Virus record (IMG/VR): IMGVR_UViG_3300033233_000046
Location: 1 to 56,599 of that record
Length of the DNA stretch: 56,599 bases
From: a virus
Direction: 5' to 3' (one strand)
Positions 42,269 to 49,040 of this stretch are shown here, piece after piece. Both the position numbers and the translations under genes were made by a program. A model generated the notes under the pieces. It saw nothing but the letters and a program-made list of their open reading frames with translations, was not told the DNA's origin and searched no databases. Position 1 is the first letter of the stretch; each line of letters begins with the position of its first letter.

Positions 42269-42414
42269 ATCGTAAACCTGAATGGGCAAAAGAATTCAAT
42301 ATGACATATAAATGCCTAGCAACAAGGATAGAGAGAGGATGGTCAATTGAACGGGCATTAACACGATCGGTTCAGCAGAAAGGAAAACGCAGTGGGACAG
42401 TTATTTCCACTTGA
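42265..42414 (+). CDS. Small HTH protein resembling a homing-nuclease DNA-binding domain
   Basis: 49 residues from the ATG at 42265. EFNMTYKCLATRIERGWSIERAL resembles the NUMOD-like HTH found at ends of HNH homing endonucleases. No nuclease domain is attached. Maybe a remnant of a homing gene that disturbed the preceding ORF. Confidence 0.45.
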   Translation: MNRKPEWAKEFNMTYKCLATRIERGWSIERALTRSVQQKGKRSGTVIST

Positions 42415-42550
42415 TAGGTCCGAGGATGCCGCTTGGGGCAAAGCGGAGGAATATAGTTGTGATTTATGCTCGTGCATTATGGGAGCCTGGGAGTATTTCA
42501 CAGGCAATGGAACCTGTGTGATATGTCGGAGGGAGGATTATGAAACATAA
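42392..42550 (+). CDS. Small zinc-finger protein (GTG start)
   Basis: 52 residues from a GTG with AAGGAAAA before it. CDLCSC and CVICRRED form a two-CxxC zinc site. Overlaps both neighbours in different frames. Function unknown. Confidence 0.45.
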   Translation: MGQLFPLDRSEDAAWGKAEEYSCDLCSCIMGAWEYFTGNGTCVICRREDYET

Positions 42551-42644
42551 AAGAATCAAAACAAGGATTGCATGGCCTGCTAATACTCATATTGATCTCG
42601 GAGGATGGCTCGCAAAAAGGAGGCGTGATGAAGACAACCTTTAA
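42540..42644 (+). CDS. Tiny basic ORF
   Basis: 34 residues, basic (KHKRIKTRIAWP, AKRRRDED), preceded by GGAGGATT. It overlaps the next membrane-protein gene. Low confidence that it is translated. Confidence 0.25.
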   Translation: MKHKRIKTRIAWPANTHIDLGGWLAKRRRDEDNL

Positions 42645-42828
42645 AATGATTCTCATCCTCATCTTACTTACCGCCCTTTATGGCTGGTGGGTAGAGTTGA
42701 ACAGGCCGGAACATATCGTAACCGAGGACGCAGAGCATATCATCATTAGACATCAACCTCATTACTCCTATGCGCCCGTTGTGGTGGCAGGGGCAGGGGA
42801 TCAGGGCATGAGGAAGGTGGGGGAGTGA
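42628..42828 (+). CDS. Small membrane protein
   Basis: 66 residues from the ATG at 42628, AAAGGAGG 5 bases before. N-terminal span (MILILILLTALYGWWVEL) then a soluble His-rich tail (IIIRHQPHYSYAP). Type II topology with tail outside. Unknown role; upstream frame is not needed. Confidence 0.5.
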   Translation: MKTTFKMILILILLTALYGWWVELNRPEHIVTEDAEHIIIRHQPHYSYAPVVVAGAGDQGMRKVGE

Positions 42829-42893
42829 CGCTGGAACTTTTCGCTGCGATAATCCTTGCGGTTCTTATCGCCCTATGCAGCAGGGGGCTCTAG
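42825..42893 (+). CDS. Tiny membrane peptide
   Basis: 22 residues from a GTG overlapping the previous TGA: MTLELFAAIILAVLIALCSRGL, one hydrophobic span. Only the overlap and hydrophobicity support it. Confidence 0.2.
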   Translation: MTLELFAAIILAVLIALCSRGL

Positions 42894-42965
42894 TGGAGAA
42901 GTGTACTCTTATAGTCCCGTCCAACGCATGGGGTTCAAGAACTGTGAAGGGTGTGAGGGAAAGAA

Positions 42966-43340
42966 ATGAAATATAGGGACTTTATACAGTCAAAACAGAT
43001 TGTTGATAACCCCTGCGGTATATCTGTGAATGGTGATCTTAACCCGATGCTCTTTGGATTCCAGCACGATATTGTCAGGTGGGCGGTTAAGCGTGGACGC
43101 GCTGCAATATGGGCGGATTGTGGCCTAGGCAAAACTCCAATGCAGTTAGAGTGGGCGCGTCATATCCCCGGTGATGTCCTTATCCTTGCCCCCCTTGCGG
43201 TATCTCAACAAACAATCAGAGAGGGGGACAAATTCGGTATTGAGGTAAATTACTCTCGCCATCAGGAACAAGTGCAGTCCGGCATAACTATCACCAATTA
43301 TGAAATGCTCCACAACTTTGATGCACAAGCAACTCTGTAA
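42966..43340 (+). pseudogene. SNF2-type helicase, N-terminal piece
   Basis: 124 residues. MKYRDFIQSKQIVDNPCG..LNPMLFGFQHDIVRWAVKRGRAAIWADCGLGKTPMQLEWA carries a Q-like motif and Walker A (GLGKT), followed by VLILAPLAVSQQTIREG and ITITNYEMLHNFD. In related phages this starts a helicase fused to a DNA methyltransferase. Here the frame stops right after motif Ia/II-type NYEMLHNFD, and the helicase core (DEAD/H box, motifs III-VI) is missing. The following ORF carries the far end of the same fusion. Confidence 0.75.
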
Positions 43341-43800
43341 AGATTCTGCTATCTGCCGTTCTGGATTGCCTGATTATCTTATCACTATGAGAAAGCCAGG
43401 GGAGAACATGGAACCTATATCTCACCCCAATGGTCTTGAGGAGTTTCATGGAGACAACTCACCCACTAAAGGAGTGCTCTCACACGAACGGTGGAGGCGG
43501 TATGCCTCACCCGTATGGATGGATATTAATCAGACTGACACACTCCAATATTCATCGGCAAGAGAAGAAAAGGACGAAAGGCACATATGTCCGTTGCAAC
43601 TCGATACCATCCGGCGTGGGTTGCACCTTTGGACAAATCCCGGCGATCTTGTCCTCTCACCTTTCGCAGGTATCGGATCAGAAGGCTATGTTGCCTTAGA
43701 AATGGGGAGGCAATTCATCGGTATGGAGTTGAAGGAATCCTACTTCAAGCAGGCCGTAAACAATCTGAGGAACATTAAGAAACAGGGAATACTCATATGA
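43300..43800 (+). pseudogene. DNA methyltransferase, C-terminal piece
   Basis: 166 residues as an ORF. From about residue 20, the sequence matches the end of the helicase-methyltransferase fusion: GLPDYLITMRKPGEN, RWRRYASPVWMDINQT, HICPLQLDTIRRGLHLWTNPGDLVLSPFAGIGSEGYVALEMGRQFIGMELKESYF. FAGIG is the AdoMet-binding motif I. The catalytic DPPY-type motif that precedes it in the beta class is absent, so it should be inactive. The join with the helicase piece is out of frame near 43330-43350 and removes roughly 1.3-1.7 kb by comparison with my memory of relatives. Confidence 0.75.
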
Positions 43801-43898
43801 CGCACGGCGACATCACAGCCTTGTATGAAATCAAGAGGGTAATCCGTCTGACGGTAACACGGCCTTTGAGCCTGTTATTCTTACCAACGAGGAGATAA
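43797..43898 (+). CDS. Tiny ORF, uncertain
   Basis: 33 residues (ATGA overlap with the methyltransferase stop). Basic C-terminus. No motif; only the overlap supports it. Confidence 0.2.
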   Translation: MTHGDITALYEIKRVIRLTVTRPLSLLFLPTRR

Positions 43899-43902
43899 CA
43901 CT

Positions 43903-44100
43903 TTGATTTTTAAGGCATTACAGAAAGCTCCAGAGTCTGCCGTCCTGCCATTGGACGACTCCCCAAAATTCAATGATTTTCGCTGCTTGAAGCAGTTCCC
44001 ATTATACCCCAAACTCTCAAAAACTGTCAAAATTCACCAAAAACCTTACCAAAAACCTTACCAAATTTTCGTGGGTGGTGATGACGGGGTCGGGTCGTAA
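43903..44100 (+). CDS. Hypothetical protein (TTG start)
   Basis: 65 residues from a TTG with GGAG 9 bases before. Pro/Lys-rich, ending in a duplicated KPYQKPYQ encoded by tandem CAAAAACCTTAC. Not recognised; may be short or only partly coding. Confidence 0.35.
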   Translation: MIFKALQKAPESAVLPLDDSPKFNDFRCLKQFPLYPKLSKTVKIHQKPYQKPYQIFVGGDDGVGS

Positions 44101-44257
44101 CGGACAGCCGAGGATCAGGGACGAGGTGATGAAGATAAGGGAGTTGTGGCGTCGGCACGAGGGCGGAGAGATCAGCAGAGAGGAAATGGAGGAGGAACTG
44201 AGGAAGCTGAGACGTCCGCCGTTGTTTTCTAAATTTGAAGACGAGGAAAGGAGGTGA
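44081..44257 (+). CDS. Small charged helical protein
   Basis: 58 residues from the ATG at 44081. GRNGQPRIRDEVMKIRELWRRH, EGGEISREEMEEELRKL. Strong amphipathic helix, G+C-rich codons. Start of a visibly G+C-richer island (about 44080-44880). Function unknown. Confidence 0.5.
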   Translation: MTGSGRNGQPRIRDEVMKIRELWRRHEGGEISREEMEEELRKLRRPPLFSKFEDEERR

Positions 44258-44262
44258 TGAGA

Positions 44263-44535
44263 ATGCATTACAAGGACGGGACCGTAGCGCAGATCGGTGA
44301 TTTAGCGAAGGGCACAACTTACAATCGCCAGGGCGAACGTGTTGGCACTATCGTCTCGATAACGCCGGGGTCAGATTTGTGCAATTGCAAGCTGGCGAAC
44401 ATTATCGAGGTTAAGCCCGAAGAGGCTTGTGAGCACGAACACTTATTTATGATTGTTCAACCCGATGGGAGCCGACGACTCTTCAAGGTGGACGTCGATT
44501 ACACGGAAGTGAAGGCGCTGGAAAAGGTCGCCTGA
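44263..44535 (+). CDS. Phage-type hypothetical protein (MHYKDGT family)
   Basis: 90 residues from the ATG at 44263, chosen for AGGAGG 8 bases before; starts at 44254 and 44257 are possible. MHYKDGTVAQIGDLAKGTTYNRQGERVGTIVSI is a pattern I have seen in unnamed phage proteins with a small beta-barrel, followed by CNCKLAN and a VDVDYTEVKALEKV end. Directly upstream of the ubiquitin-like gene, so possibly co-expressed. Confidence 0.55.
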   Translation: MHYKDGTVAQIGDLAKGTTYNRQGERVGTIVSITPGSDLCNCKLANIIEVKPEEACEHEHLFMIVQPDGSRRLFKVDVDYTEVKALEKVA

Positions 44536-44544
44536 GGAGGAAGA

Positions 44545-44793
44545 ATGCCGTTAACGATTTTGATAAACAATATGCCTTACGAGGTCCCGAAGCCCGCGAT
44601 GACCGGCGAGGAGATCAAAGAGCTTGCCGGTGGGCCGATGGATTACTGGCTGGTGCTTAGGAAAGGTTCCCCTGATCCCGTAGCCGGCGAAGATAATGTA
44701 CGCATTGAGGATGAAGAAGCCGTGGACATGCAGTCCGGAATGCAGTTCAGGATTATTAATGCCGCGACTTTCGGGGCATTGCAGGCAGCCTGA
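44545..44793 (+). CDS. Ubiquitin-like (multiubiquitin-family) protein
   Basis: 82 residues, one beta-grasp domain. LTILINNMPYEVPKPAMTGEEIKELAG is the strand-strand-helix start (with the TG-E-I/L-LA motif of bacterial multiubiquitin-family proteins), DYWLVLRKGSPDPV and EAVDMQSGMQFRII give the later strands. The end is ATFG followed by ALQAA, so a Gly sits just before a 5-residue tail that a JAB-type peptidase could remove. No E1, E2 or JAB gene is found in the window. GAGGAGG precedes the ATG. Function as a conjugated tag, or as a decoy for a host ubiquitin-like defence system, is inference. Confidence 0.72.
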   Translation: MPLTILINNMPYEVPKPAMTGEEIKELAGGPMDYWLVLRKGSPDPVAGEDNVRIEDEEAVDMQSGMQFRIINAATFGALQAA

Positions 44794-44798
44794 AGGCT

Positions 44799-44879
44799 GG
44801 GCCGGGGATGGCACGGGAGGATGGACAGGGAGAAAACTTCTCCCGGCGTAATAAGGTCCTTGTCTAACCCGGCCCTTTT
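44799..44879 (+). terminator. Nested hairpin and T tract after the Ubl gene
   Basis: GGGCCGGG (44799-44806) pairs with CCCGGCCC (44868-44875), followed by TTTT. The enclosed region has a second perfect hairpin, GGGAGAA (44828-44834)/TTCTCCC (44838-44844). Could be a terminator or a structured RNA. Confidence 0.5.
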
Positions 44880-44938
44880 CAAAAGGAGGGGCAGTGAAGG
44901 AGGTTCTGGAACTTGAACCATTTTAGGAGGAATAAATC

Positions 44939-45391
44939 ATGAAATCCTATAACTTCATCATCCTGGGCAATCCTCTTGCACAGGGGCGCCCTCGGTTCTT
45001 TGTCCGTCAGGGAAAGAGCGGTGGTAAGTTTGTCGGTGCCTACGATCCGGCGACATCGAAGAGTTGGAAGGAAACAATCAAGTGGCAGGTAATAGAACAG
45101 AAACCGGAAATAATCAGCGGTCCTGTCGCCATGACTCTCCATTTCATGCTTCCGAGACCGAAAGGGCATTTTAGAACAGGAAAAAACGATAAGGTATTGA
45201 AACCCTCAGCACCGAAATATCACATCGTTAAGCCCGATATTGATAATCTCGAAAAAGCCGTGAAAGATGCACTAAGGAGCATTTGTTATAGAGATGACTG
45301 TCAGATAATTTCTACAACCGTCACGAAAGAATACGGCAATCACACAACGGGCGTGAACATCGAACTCACGGAGGTTATTAGTGGCACTTAA
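44939..45391 (+). CDS. rusA: RusA-like Holliday junction resolvase
   Basis: 150 residues. NFIILGNPLAQGRPRFFVR and LHFMLPRPKGHF then KPDIDNLEKAVKDALRSICYRDDCQI are the RusA motifs, including the catalytic Asp cluster (KPDIDNL, RDDCQI). It dimerises and cuts four-way junctions, probably resolving recombination intermediates before packaging. GGAGGAATAAATC precedes the ATG. Length matches the family; a second, broken copy lies at 53883. Confidence 0.9.
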   Translation: MKSYNFIILGNPLAQGRPRFFVRQGKSGGKFVGAYDPATSKSWKETIKWQVIEQKPEIISGPVAMTLHFMLPRPKGHFRTGKNDKVLKPSAPKYHIVKPDIDNLEKAVKDALRSICYRDDCQIISTTVTKEYGNHTTGVNIELTEVISGT

Positions 45392-46064
45392 TCTTCAGTC
45401 CGGCAATATGTACGATTTCATCACGCACACATGGAATCCCATTAAGGGGAAATGCTCACATACCTGTTCTTATTGCTACATGCACCAAGAGAGATTGAAA
45501 GCACTCCGCCTTGACGAGAAGGACTTACAGACCGATCTCGGAGAAAGCAATGTTATTTTCGTCGGCTCCTCGACGGATATGTGGGCGAAAGATGTACCGG
45601 AGGAGTGGATTCGGGCGGTCATCGAGAGATGTGACCCCGCCGATAATAGATTTCTTTTTCAGTCTAAGAATCCCCGGCGGTTACTTTCTATGCCGAACAA
45701 TGCCAATTTTATCTTCGGCACAACGATCGAGACGAATAGAGATTATAAAATTTCTCAGGCTCCGATAGCATTGCTTAGGGCTGGAACAATGAAAGCCCTG
45801 CGGGAAAGCGGTTCAGAAGTCATGGTCACTATCGAACCCATCATGGACTTTGACCTCGTTGCATTTTCAATGCTTATAGAGGACATTAGACCCTCATGGG
45901 TGAACATCGGGGCCGATAGTAAGGGTCACAAGCTCCCTGAACCCTCATGGGAGAAAGTGCAGAATTTGATAAAGATTTTGAAGACGTTCACGGGAGTAAG
46001 AGAGAAGAAGAACATCGGAAGGCTGAAGCGGGGAGTTATTAACCATCAAACGGAGGGAGTATGA
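45381..46064 (+). CDS. Radical SAM protein, DUF5131 (phage Gp37/Gp68)
   Basis: 227 residues from a GTG within the RusA end. CSHTCSYCYM (25-34) gives the CxxxCxxC iron-sulphur site. VIFVGSSTDMWAKDVPEEWI, FLFQSKNPRRLL, FIFGTTIETNRDY and VMVTIEPIMDFDL are typical of the DUF5131 group found in phages and next to DNA-modifying genes. The reaction is not known to me; substrates may be nucleic acids. The overlap with rusA indicates coupled expression. Confidence 0.85.
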   Translation: MALNLQSGNMYDFITHTWNPIKGKCSHTCSYCYMHQERLKALRLDEKDLQTDLGESNVIFVGSSTDMWAKDVPEEWIRAVIERCDPADNRFLFQSKNPRRLLSMPNNANFIFGTTIETNRDYKISQAPIALLRAGTMKALRESGSEVMVTIEPIMDFDLVAFSMLIEDIRPSWVNIGADSKGHKLPEPSWEKVQNLIKILKTFTGVREKKNIGRLKRGVINHQTEGV

Positions 46065-46387
46065 ATATTAGGCATGGAGATTTAGTACTTATCGGAATTG
46101 AGAAATTGCCAGAAGGACTCACGGCTACGGAAGCAACGGTAATTATGAAGGGTAGCGGAGGGAATGACCACACAGTTGTGAAGGGTGTGATCTATCCGAA
46201 TGCTGATAGGCAATTTATTGTCGGCTATTTGGAAGCGAAAAGAGGTTGCAGACTTCTTCATCCCGAACATGGGAAAAACAGAAAGATAAGTGGCGATTTG
46301 CGCATAGTTCGCATCCCCCAAGGATTCTATGAGTTGCGCAGGCAGTCAGAAGATACCCACAATGGCATGGTGAAGGTGGTGGACTGA
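46061..46387 (+). CDS. Phage HGD-family small protein
   Basis: 108 residues. RHGDLVLIGIEKLP at the start, VIMKGSGGNDHTVVKGV and YELRRQSEDTHNGMVKVVD at the end match a small phage beta-barrel protein I have seen with this layout, often paired with a DUF6745-like repeat protein as here. Function unknown; ATGA overlap with the gene before. Confidence 0.6.
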   Translation: MNIRHGDLVLIGIEKLPEGLTATEATVIMKGSGGNDHTVVKGVIYPNADRQFIVGYLEAKRGCRLLHPEHGKNRKISGDLRIVRIPQGFYELRRQSEDTHNGMVKVVD

Positions 46388-46388
46388 G

Positions 46389-47882
46389 ATGAACAAGATT
46401 GAAAAGAAAGACACCAACAGGATTTATCAGGGCAATATCACTATCAGGAATGCCGAGGTGTGGCATGCGTTTATAAAAAAATACGATGCAATTACGGGCT
46501 ACATCGACATGCGGGGCTGCACAGGACTCACCTCTATCACATTCCCAGATAAGGTGATGGGCTCCATCGACATGCAGGGCTGCACAGGACTCACCTCTGT
46601 CACATTCCCGGATAAGGTGATGGGCTCCATCGACATGCAGGGCTGCACAGGACTCACCTCTATCACATTCCCAGATAAGGTGACGGGCTCCATCTACATG
46701 CATGGCTGCACAGGACTCACCTCTATCACATTCCCGGATAAGGTGATGGGCTCCATCGACATGCAGGGCTGCACAGGACTCACCTCTGTCACATTCCCAG
46801 ATAAGGTGACGGGCTCCATCGACATGCAGGGCTGCACAGGACTCACCTCTATCACATTCCCAGATAAGGTGACGGGCTCCATCTACATGCAGGGCTGCAC
46901 AGGACTCACCTCTATCACATTCCCGGATAAGGTGACGGACTACATCGAGATGCAGGGCTGCACAGGACTCACCTCTATCACATTCCCAGATAAGGTGACG
47001 GGCTCCATCTACATGCATGGCTGCACAGGACTCACCTCTATCACATTCCCAGATAAGGTGATGAGCTACATCGAGATGCAGGGCTGCACAGGACTCACCT
47101 CTGTCACATTCCCAGATAAGGTGATGGGCTACATCTACATGCAGGGCTGCACAGGACTCACCTCTATCACATTCCCAGATAAGGTGACGGGCTACATCGA
47201 GATGCAGGGCTGCACAGGACTCACCTCTGTCACATTCCCAGATAAGGTGATGGGCTACATCGACATGCGGGGCTGCACAGGACTCACCTCTATCACATTC
47301 CCGGATAAGGTGATGGGCTCCATCTACATGCAGGGCTGCACAGGACTCACCTCTATCACATTCCCAGATAAGGTGATGAGCTACATCTACATGCAGGGCT
47401 GCACAGGACTCACCTCTGTCACATTCCCAGATAAGGTGACGGGCTACATCTACATGGACGACCGGTGCTCAGAAGCTTTACTCTCCATGCAACACAAAAG
47501 GATCATATACCGCATTAGCGCAGTGCAGTTCAACAGGGATCTCTTCGATAAAGTACGTCACGATGACCTCTCTGCCCAGGAAGTCTTCTCGATCACCAAT
47601 ATGGAACAGCGCCGAATCGCCTATGAGCGCATGGACAAGATCAAGATGAAAGACATGCCTGGCTTTAAGACGCTCCACGAGGTTGCCGATGATGGGCGCG
47701 GTTATCCAATGAAGGTTGTGAGCTTCACAGTGGAGGGCTACAACGAACCATTCAAGTTCCTGAACTGTTTTTGTCCGTCAACGGGGAGGGAATACTTTTT
47801 GGAGACAAAACAGGATACGTGTGAGGTTGCGAAGGCGAAGAGTTTTGGTTTCGACAGACTGACGTTCGATGAGGAGTATTAA
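46389..47882 (+). CDS. 15-repeat solenoid protein with DUF6745-like end
   Basis: 497 residues. After a 40-residue start (NRIYQGNITIRNAEVWHAFIKKYDA), 15 repeats of 21 residues (GCTGLTS-[IV]-TFPDKV-[MT]-[GSD]-[SY]-I-[DYE]-M-[QHR]) run from about 41 to 355. Only a handful of positions vary. The period fits a beta-solenoid or leucine-rich-like coil. The C-terminal ~140 residues (FKTLHEVADDGRGYPMKVVSF, FKFLNCFCPSTGREYFLETKQDTCEVAKAKSFGF) are a domain that occurs at the end of DUF6745-like proteins. Role: unknown, maybe a binding scaffold. Repeat number may vary among isolates. Confidence 0.75.
   Translation: MNKIEKKDTNRIYQGNITIRNAEVWHAFIKKYDAITGYIDMRGCTGLTSITFPDKVMGSIDMQGCTGLTSVTFPDKVMGSIDMQGCTGLTSITFPDKVTGSIYMHGCTGLTSITFPDKVMGSIDMQGCTGLTSVTFPDKVTGSIDMQGCTGLTSITFPDKVTGSIYMQGCTGLTSITFPDKVTDYIEMQGCTGLTSITFPDKVTGSIYMHGCTGLTSITFPDKVMSYIEMQGCTGLTSVTFPDKVMGYIYMQGCTGLTSITFPDKVTGYIEMQGCTGLTSVTFPDKVMGYIDMRGCTGLTSITFPDKVMGSIYMQGCTGLTSITFPDKVMSYIYMQGCTGLTSVTFPDKVTGYIYMDDRCSEALLSMQHKRIIYRISAVQFNRDLFDKVRHDDLSAQEVFSITNMEQRRIAYERMDKIKMKDMPGFKTLHEVADDGRGYPMKVVSFTVEGYNEPFKFLNCFCPSTGREYFLETKQDTCEVAKAKSFGFDRLTFDEEY
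46509..47453 (+). repeat. 63-bp tandem repeat array, 15 copies
   Basis: Exactly 15 x 63 = 945 bases, from the ATG codon at 46509 to the base before the ATG at 47454. Units are nearly identical, with variation at a few codons, so the array has expanded recently or is kept uniform by recombination. The open antisense frames across it are by-products of the 3-multiple period. Confidence 0.95.
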
Positions 47883-47884
47883 CC

Positions 47885-48148
47885 ATGACAAAGAAAGAAT
47901 TGGCAAGAGCAGCGGCAATGATAGCCGGCGTGACCCAGGCGAAGGCAGAAGAGATCGAAGAGGCAATCTTCGATGGCATAACAGACTCTCTCAGGCGCGG
48001 TGAGAAGGTCGAGATCAGAGGCTTCGGGACCTTCAAAGTGAAGAACAGTCCCGCCAGGATGGGCAGGAACCCGAAGACGGGGGCAGAGGTACAGATCCCG
48101 GCGCGGAAGAAAGTCGTCTTTAAGGCGTCGAAAGAGATGGGGGTATAG
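47885..48148 (+). CDS. HU/IHF-family DNA-binding protein
   Basis: 87 residues. TKKELARAAAMIAGVTQAKAEEI, VEIRGFGTFKVKNSPARMGRNPKTG and IPARKKVVFKA are the HU fold, including GFGTF and the RNPKTG arm with the Pro-containing loop. It would bend or coat DNA for replication, transcription or packaging. It is only 2 bases after the repeat gene. G+C-richer than neighbours, so maybe of bacterial origin. Confidence 0.92.
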   Translation: MTKKELARAAAMIAGVTQAKAEEIEEAIFDGITDSLRRGEKVEIRGFGTFKVKNSPARMGRNPKTGAEVQIPARKKVVFKASKEMGV

Positions 48149-48150
48149 GG

Positions 48151-48270
48151 ATGGAAAATGGAGAAGTAATAACAATCAAAGGCTCTGGTGAACTTCAGCC
48201 TAGCGGTGCGGCGGCTGACGACCAAATCGAAATGATTGCGGCGAAGGTGGAGATGTGGAAAGGAGAGTGA
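48151..48270 (+). CDS. Tiny acidic protein
   Basis: 39 residues: MENGEVITIKGSGELQPSG.., then an acidic helix. ATAGGG precedes the ATG weakly. Unknown function. Confidence 0.35.
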   Translation: MENGEVITIKGSGELQPSGAAADDQIEMIAAKVEMWKGE

Positions 48271-48271
48271 A

Positions 48272-48412
48272 ATGATTTATCAAGACAAACTAAATAAGGC
48301 GTTGAAGTTGAGGGAAATCCTCTTGACCGAGGATACACGTATTTTATTAATAATCGTAGCGGTAGTTATGGCCTTCACATGCGGGCTACTTGTTGGAATT
48401 GCCGGACGATAG
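48272..48412 (+). CDS. Small membrane protein
   Basis: 46 residues: charged helix (DKLNKALKLREILLTED) then a membrane span (ILLIIVAVVMAFTCGLLVGIAG). AGGAG lies 6 bases before the ATG. Single-span protein, role unknown. Confidence 0.45.
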   Translation: MIYQDKLNKALKLREILLTEDTRILLIIVAVVMAFTCGLLVGIAGR

Positions 48413-48445
48413 AACAATGCCCGAAGGGGCACAGGGAGAGATCAG

Positions 48446-48808
48446 GTGACACCTAAAAAAGCAATCCATAACGAATGTTGTTGGTGCATGAATACACAAA
48501 GGTTTAATGGATGTAGCAGCGATGTTTGTAAATTGAACTATATTTCAATGACTTACGTTCAAAGGATTAAGGCTAATTGTCTCACTTGCTGCCCTGAACA
48601 GTCCATATTCGGGGTGCAAGGTTGTGACGGAAAAATAAGCAACTTCAATCAAGGACGTATTTGTCCCCTTCATCCCTTCCGGTTGGGCAAGAATCCTTCA
48701 AGAGTCGCAGCGGGTAAGATGGCTTTAACTGATAAATTAGCCTCTTTCCAGTTCAAGAAGGGGGACAGTAAGGGTCAAGGCAAAATAGAGGTCAAAAAGG
48801 GGGTCTAA
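48446..48808 (+). CDS. Cys-rich zinc-binding protein
   Basis: 120 residues from a GTG. Many cysteines (ECCWCMNTQ, NGCSSDVCKL, CLTCCPEQ, GCDGK, CPLHPF) suggest two or three zinc sites, then a basic helical end (KKGDSKGQGKIEVKKG). DNA- or RNA-binding is plausible; function unknown. Confidence 0.55.
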   Translation: MTPKKAIHNECCWCMNTQRFNGCSSDVCKLNYISMTYVQRIKANCLTCCPEQSIFGVQGCDGKISNFNQGRICPLHPFRLGKNPSRVAAGKMALTDKLASFQFKKGDSKGQGKIEVKKGV

Positions 48809-48835
48809 GGCCGAAAGCCTGAAAGGAGGGAAAGC

Positions 48836-49024
48836 ATGAAGATAGGGAAATTGGGCAGACGTTATTTATACGTTATCTGGAGCGATAGGGAACTCGATGC
48901 TGAGAAGCTCAAGGGCTTATCATCGGGGGAGGTTCATTTAAGGAAGAGACCAATGAGACATGGGAAGAAGATTCCAGAAGCTTTGGGACTTCCACGTTAC
49001 ACAACAAACGATCCGAGAGATTGA
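48836..49024 (+). CDS. Small basic protein
   Basis: 62 residues with GGAGG 8 bases before the ATG. Lys/Arg-rich (GKLGRRYLYVIWS, HLRKRPMRHGKK). No motif; co-located with recombination genes. Confidence 0.45.
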   Translation: MKIGKLGRRYLYVIWSDRELDAEKLKGLSSGEVHLRKRPMRHGKKIPEALGLPRYTTNDPRD

Positions 49025-49040
49025 GGGAGGAAAGGGAAAA

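Noticed and set aside
43430-43778. Two extra + strand frames over the methyltransferase piece
   Set aside because: They lack motifs while the chosen frame carries FAGIG and the family pattern.
46215-47018. A 267-residue antisense ORF plus two shorter antisense ORFs across the repeat array
   Set aside because: They are open only because the 63-bp unit is a multiple of three; no ribosome site and the + strand gene has a conserved-looking C-terminal domain.
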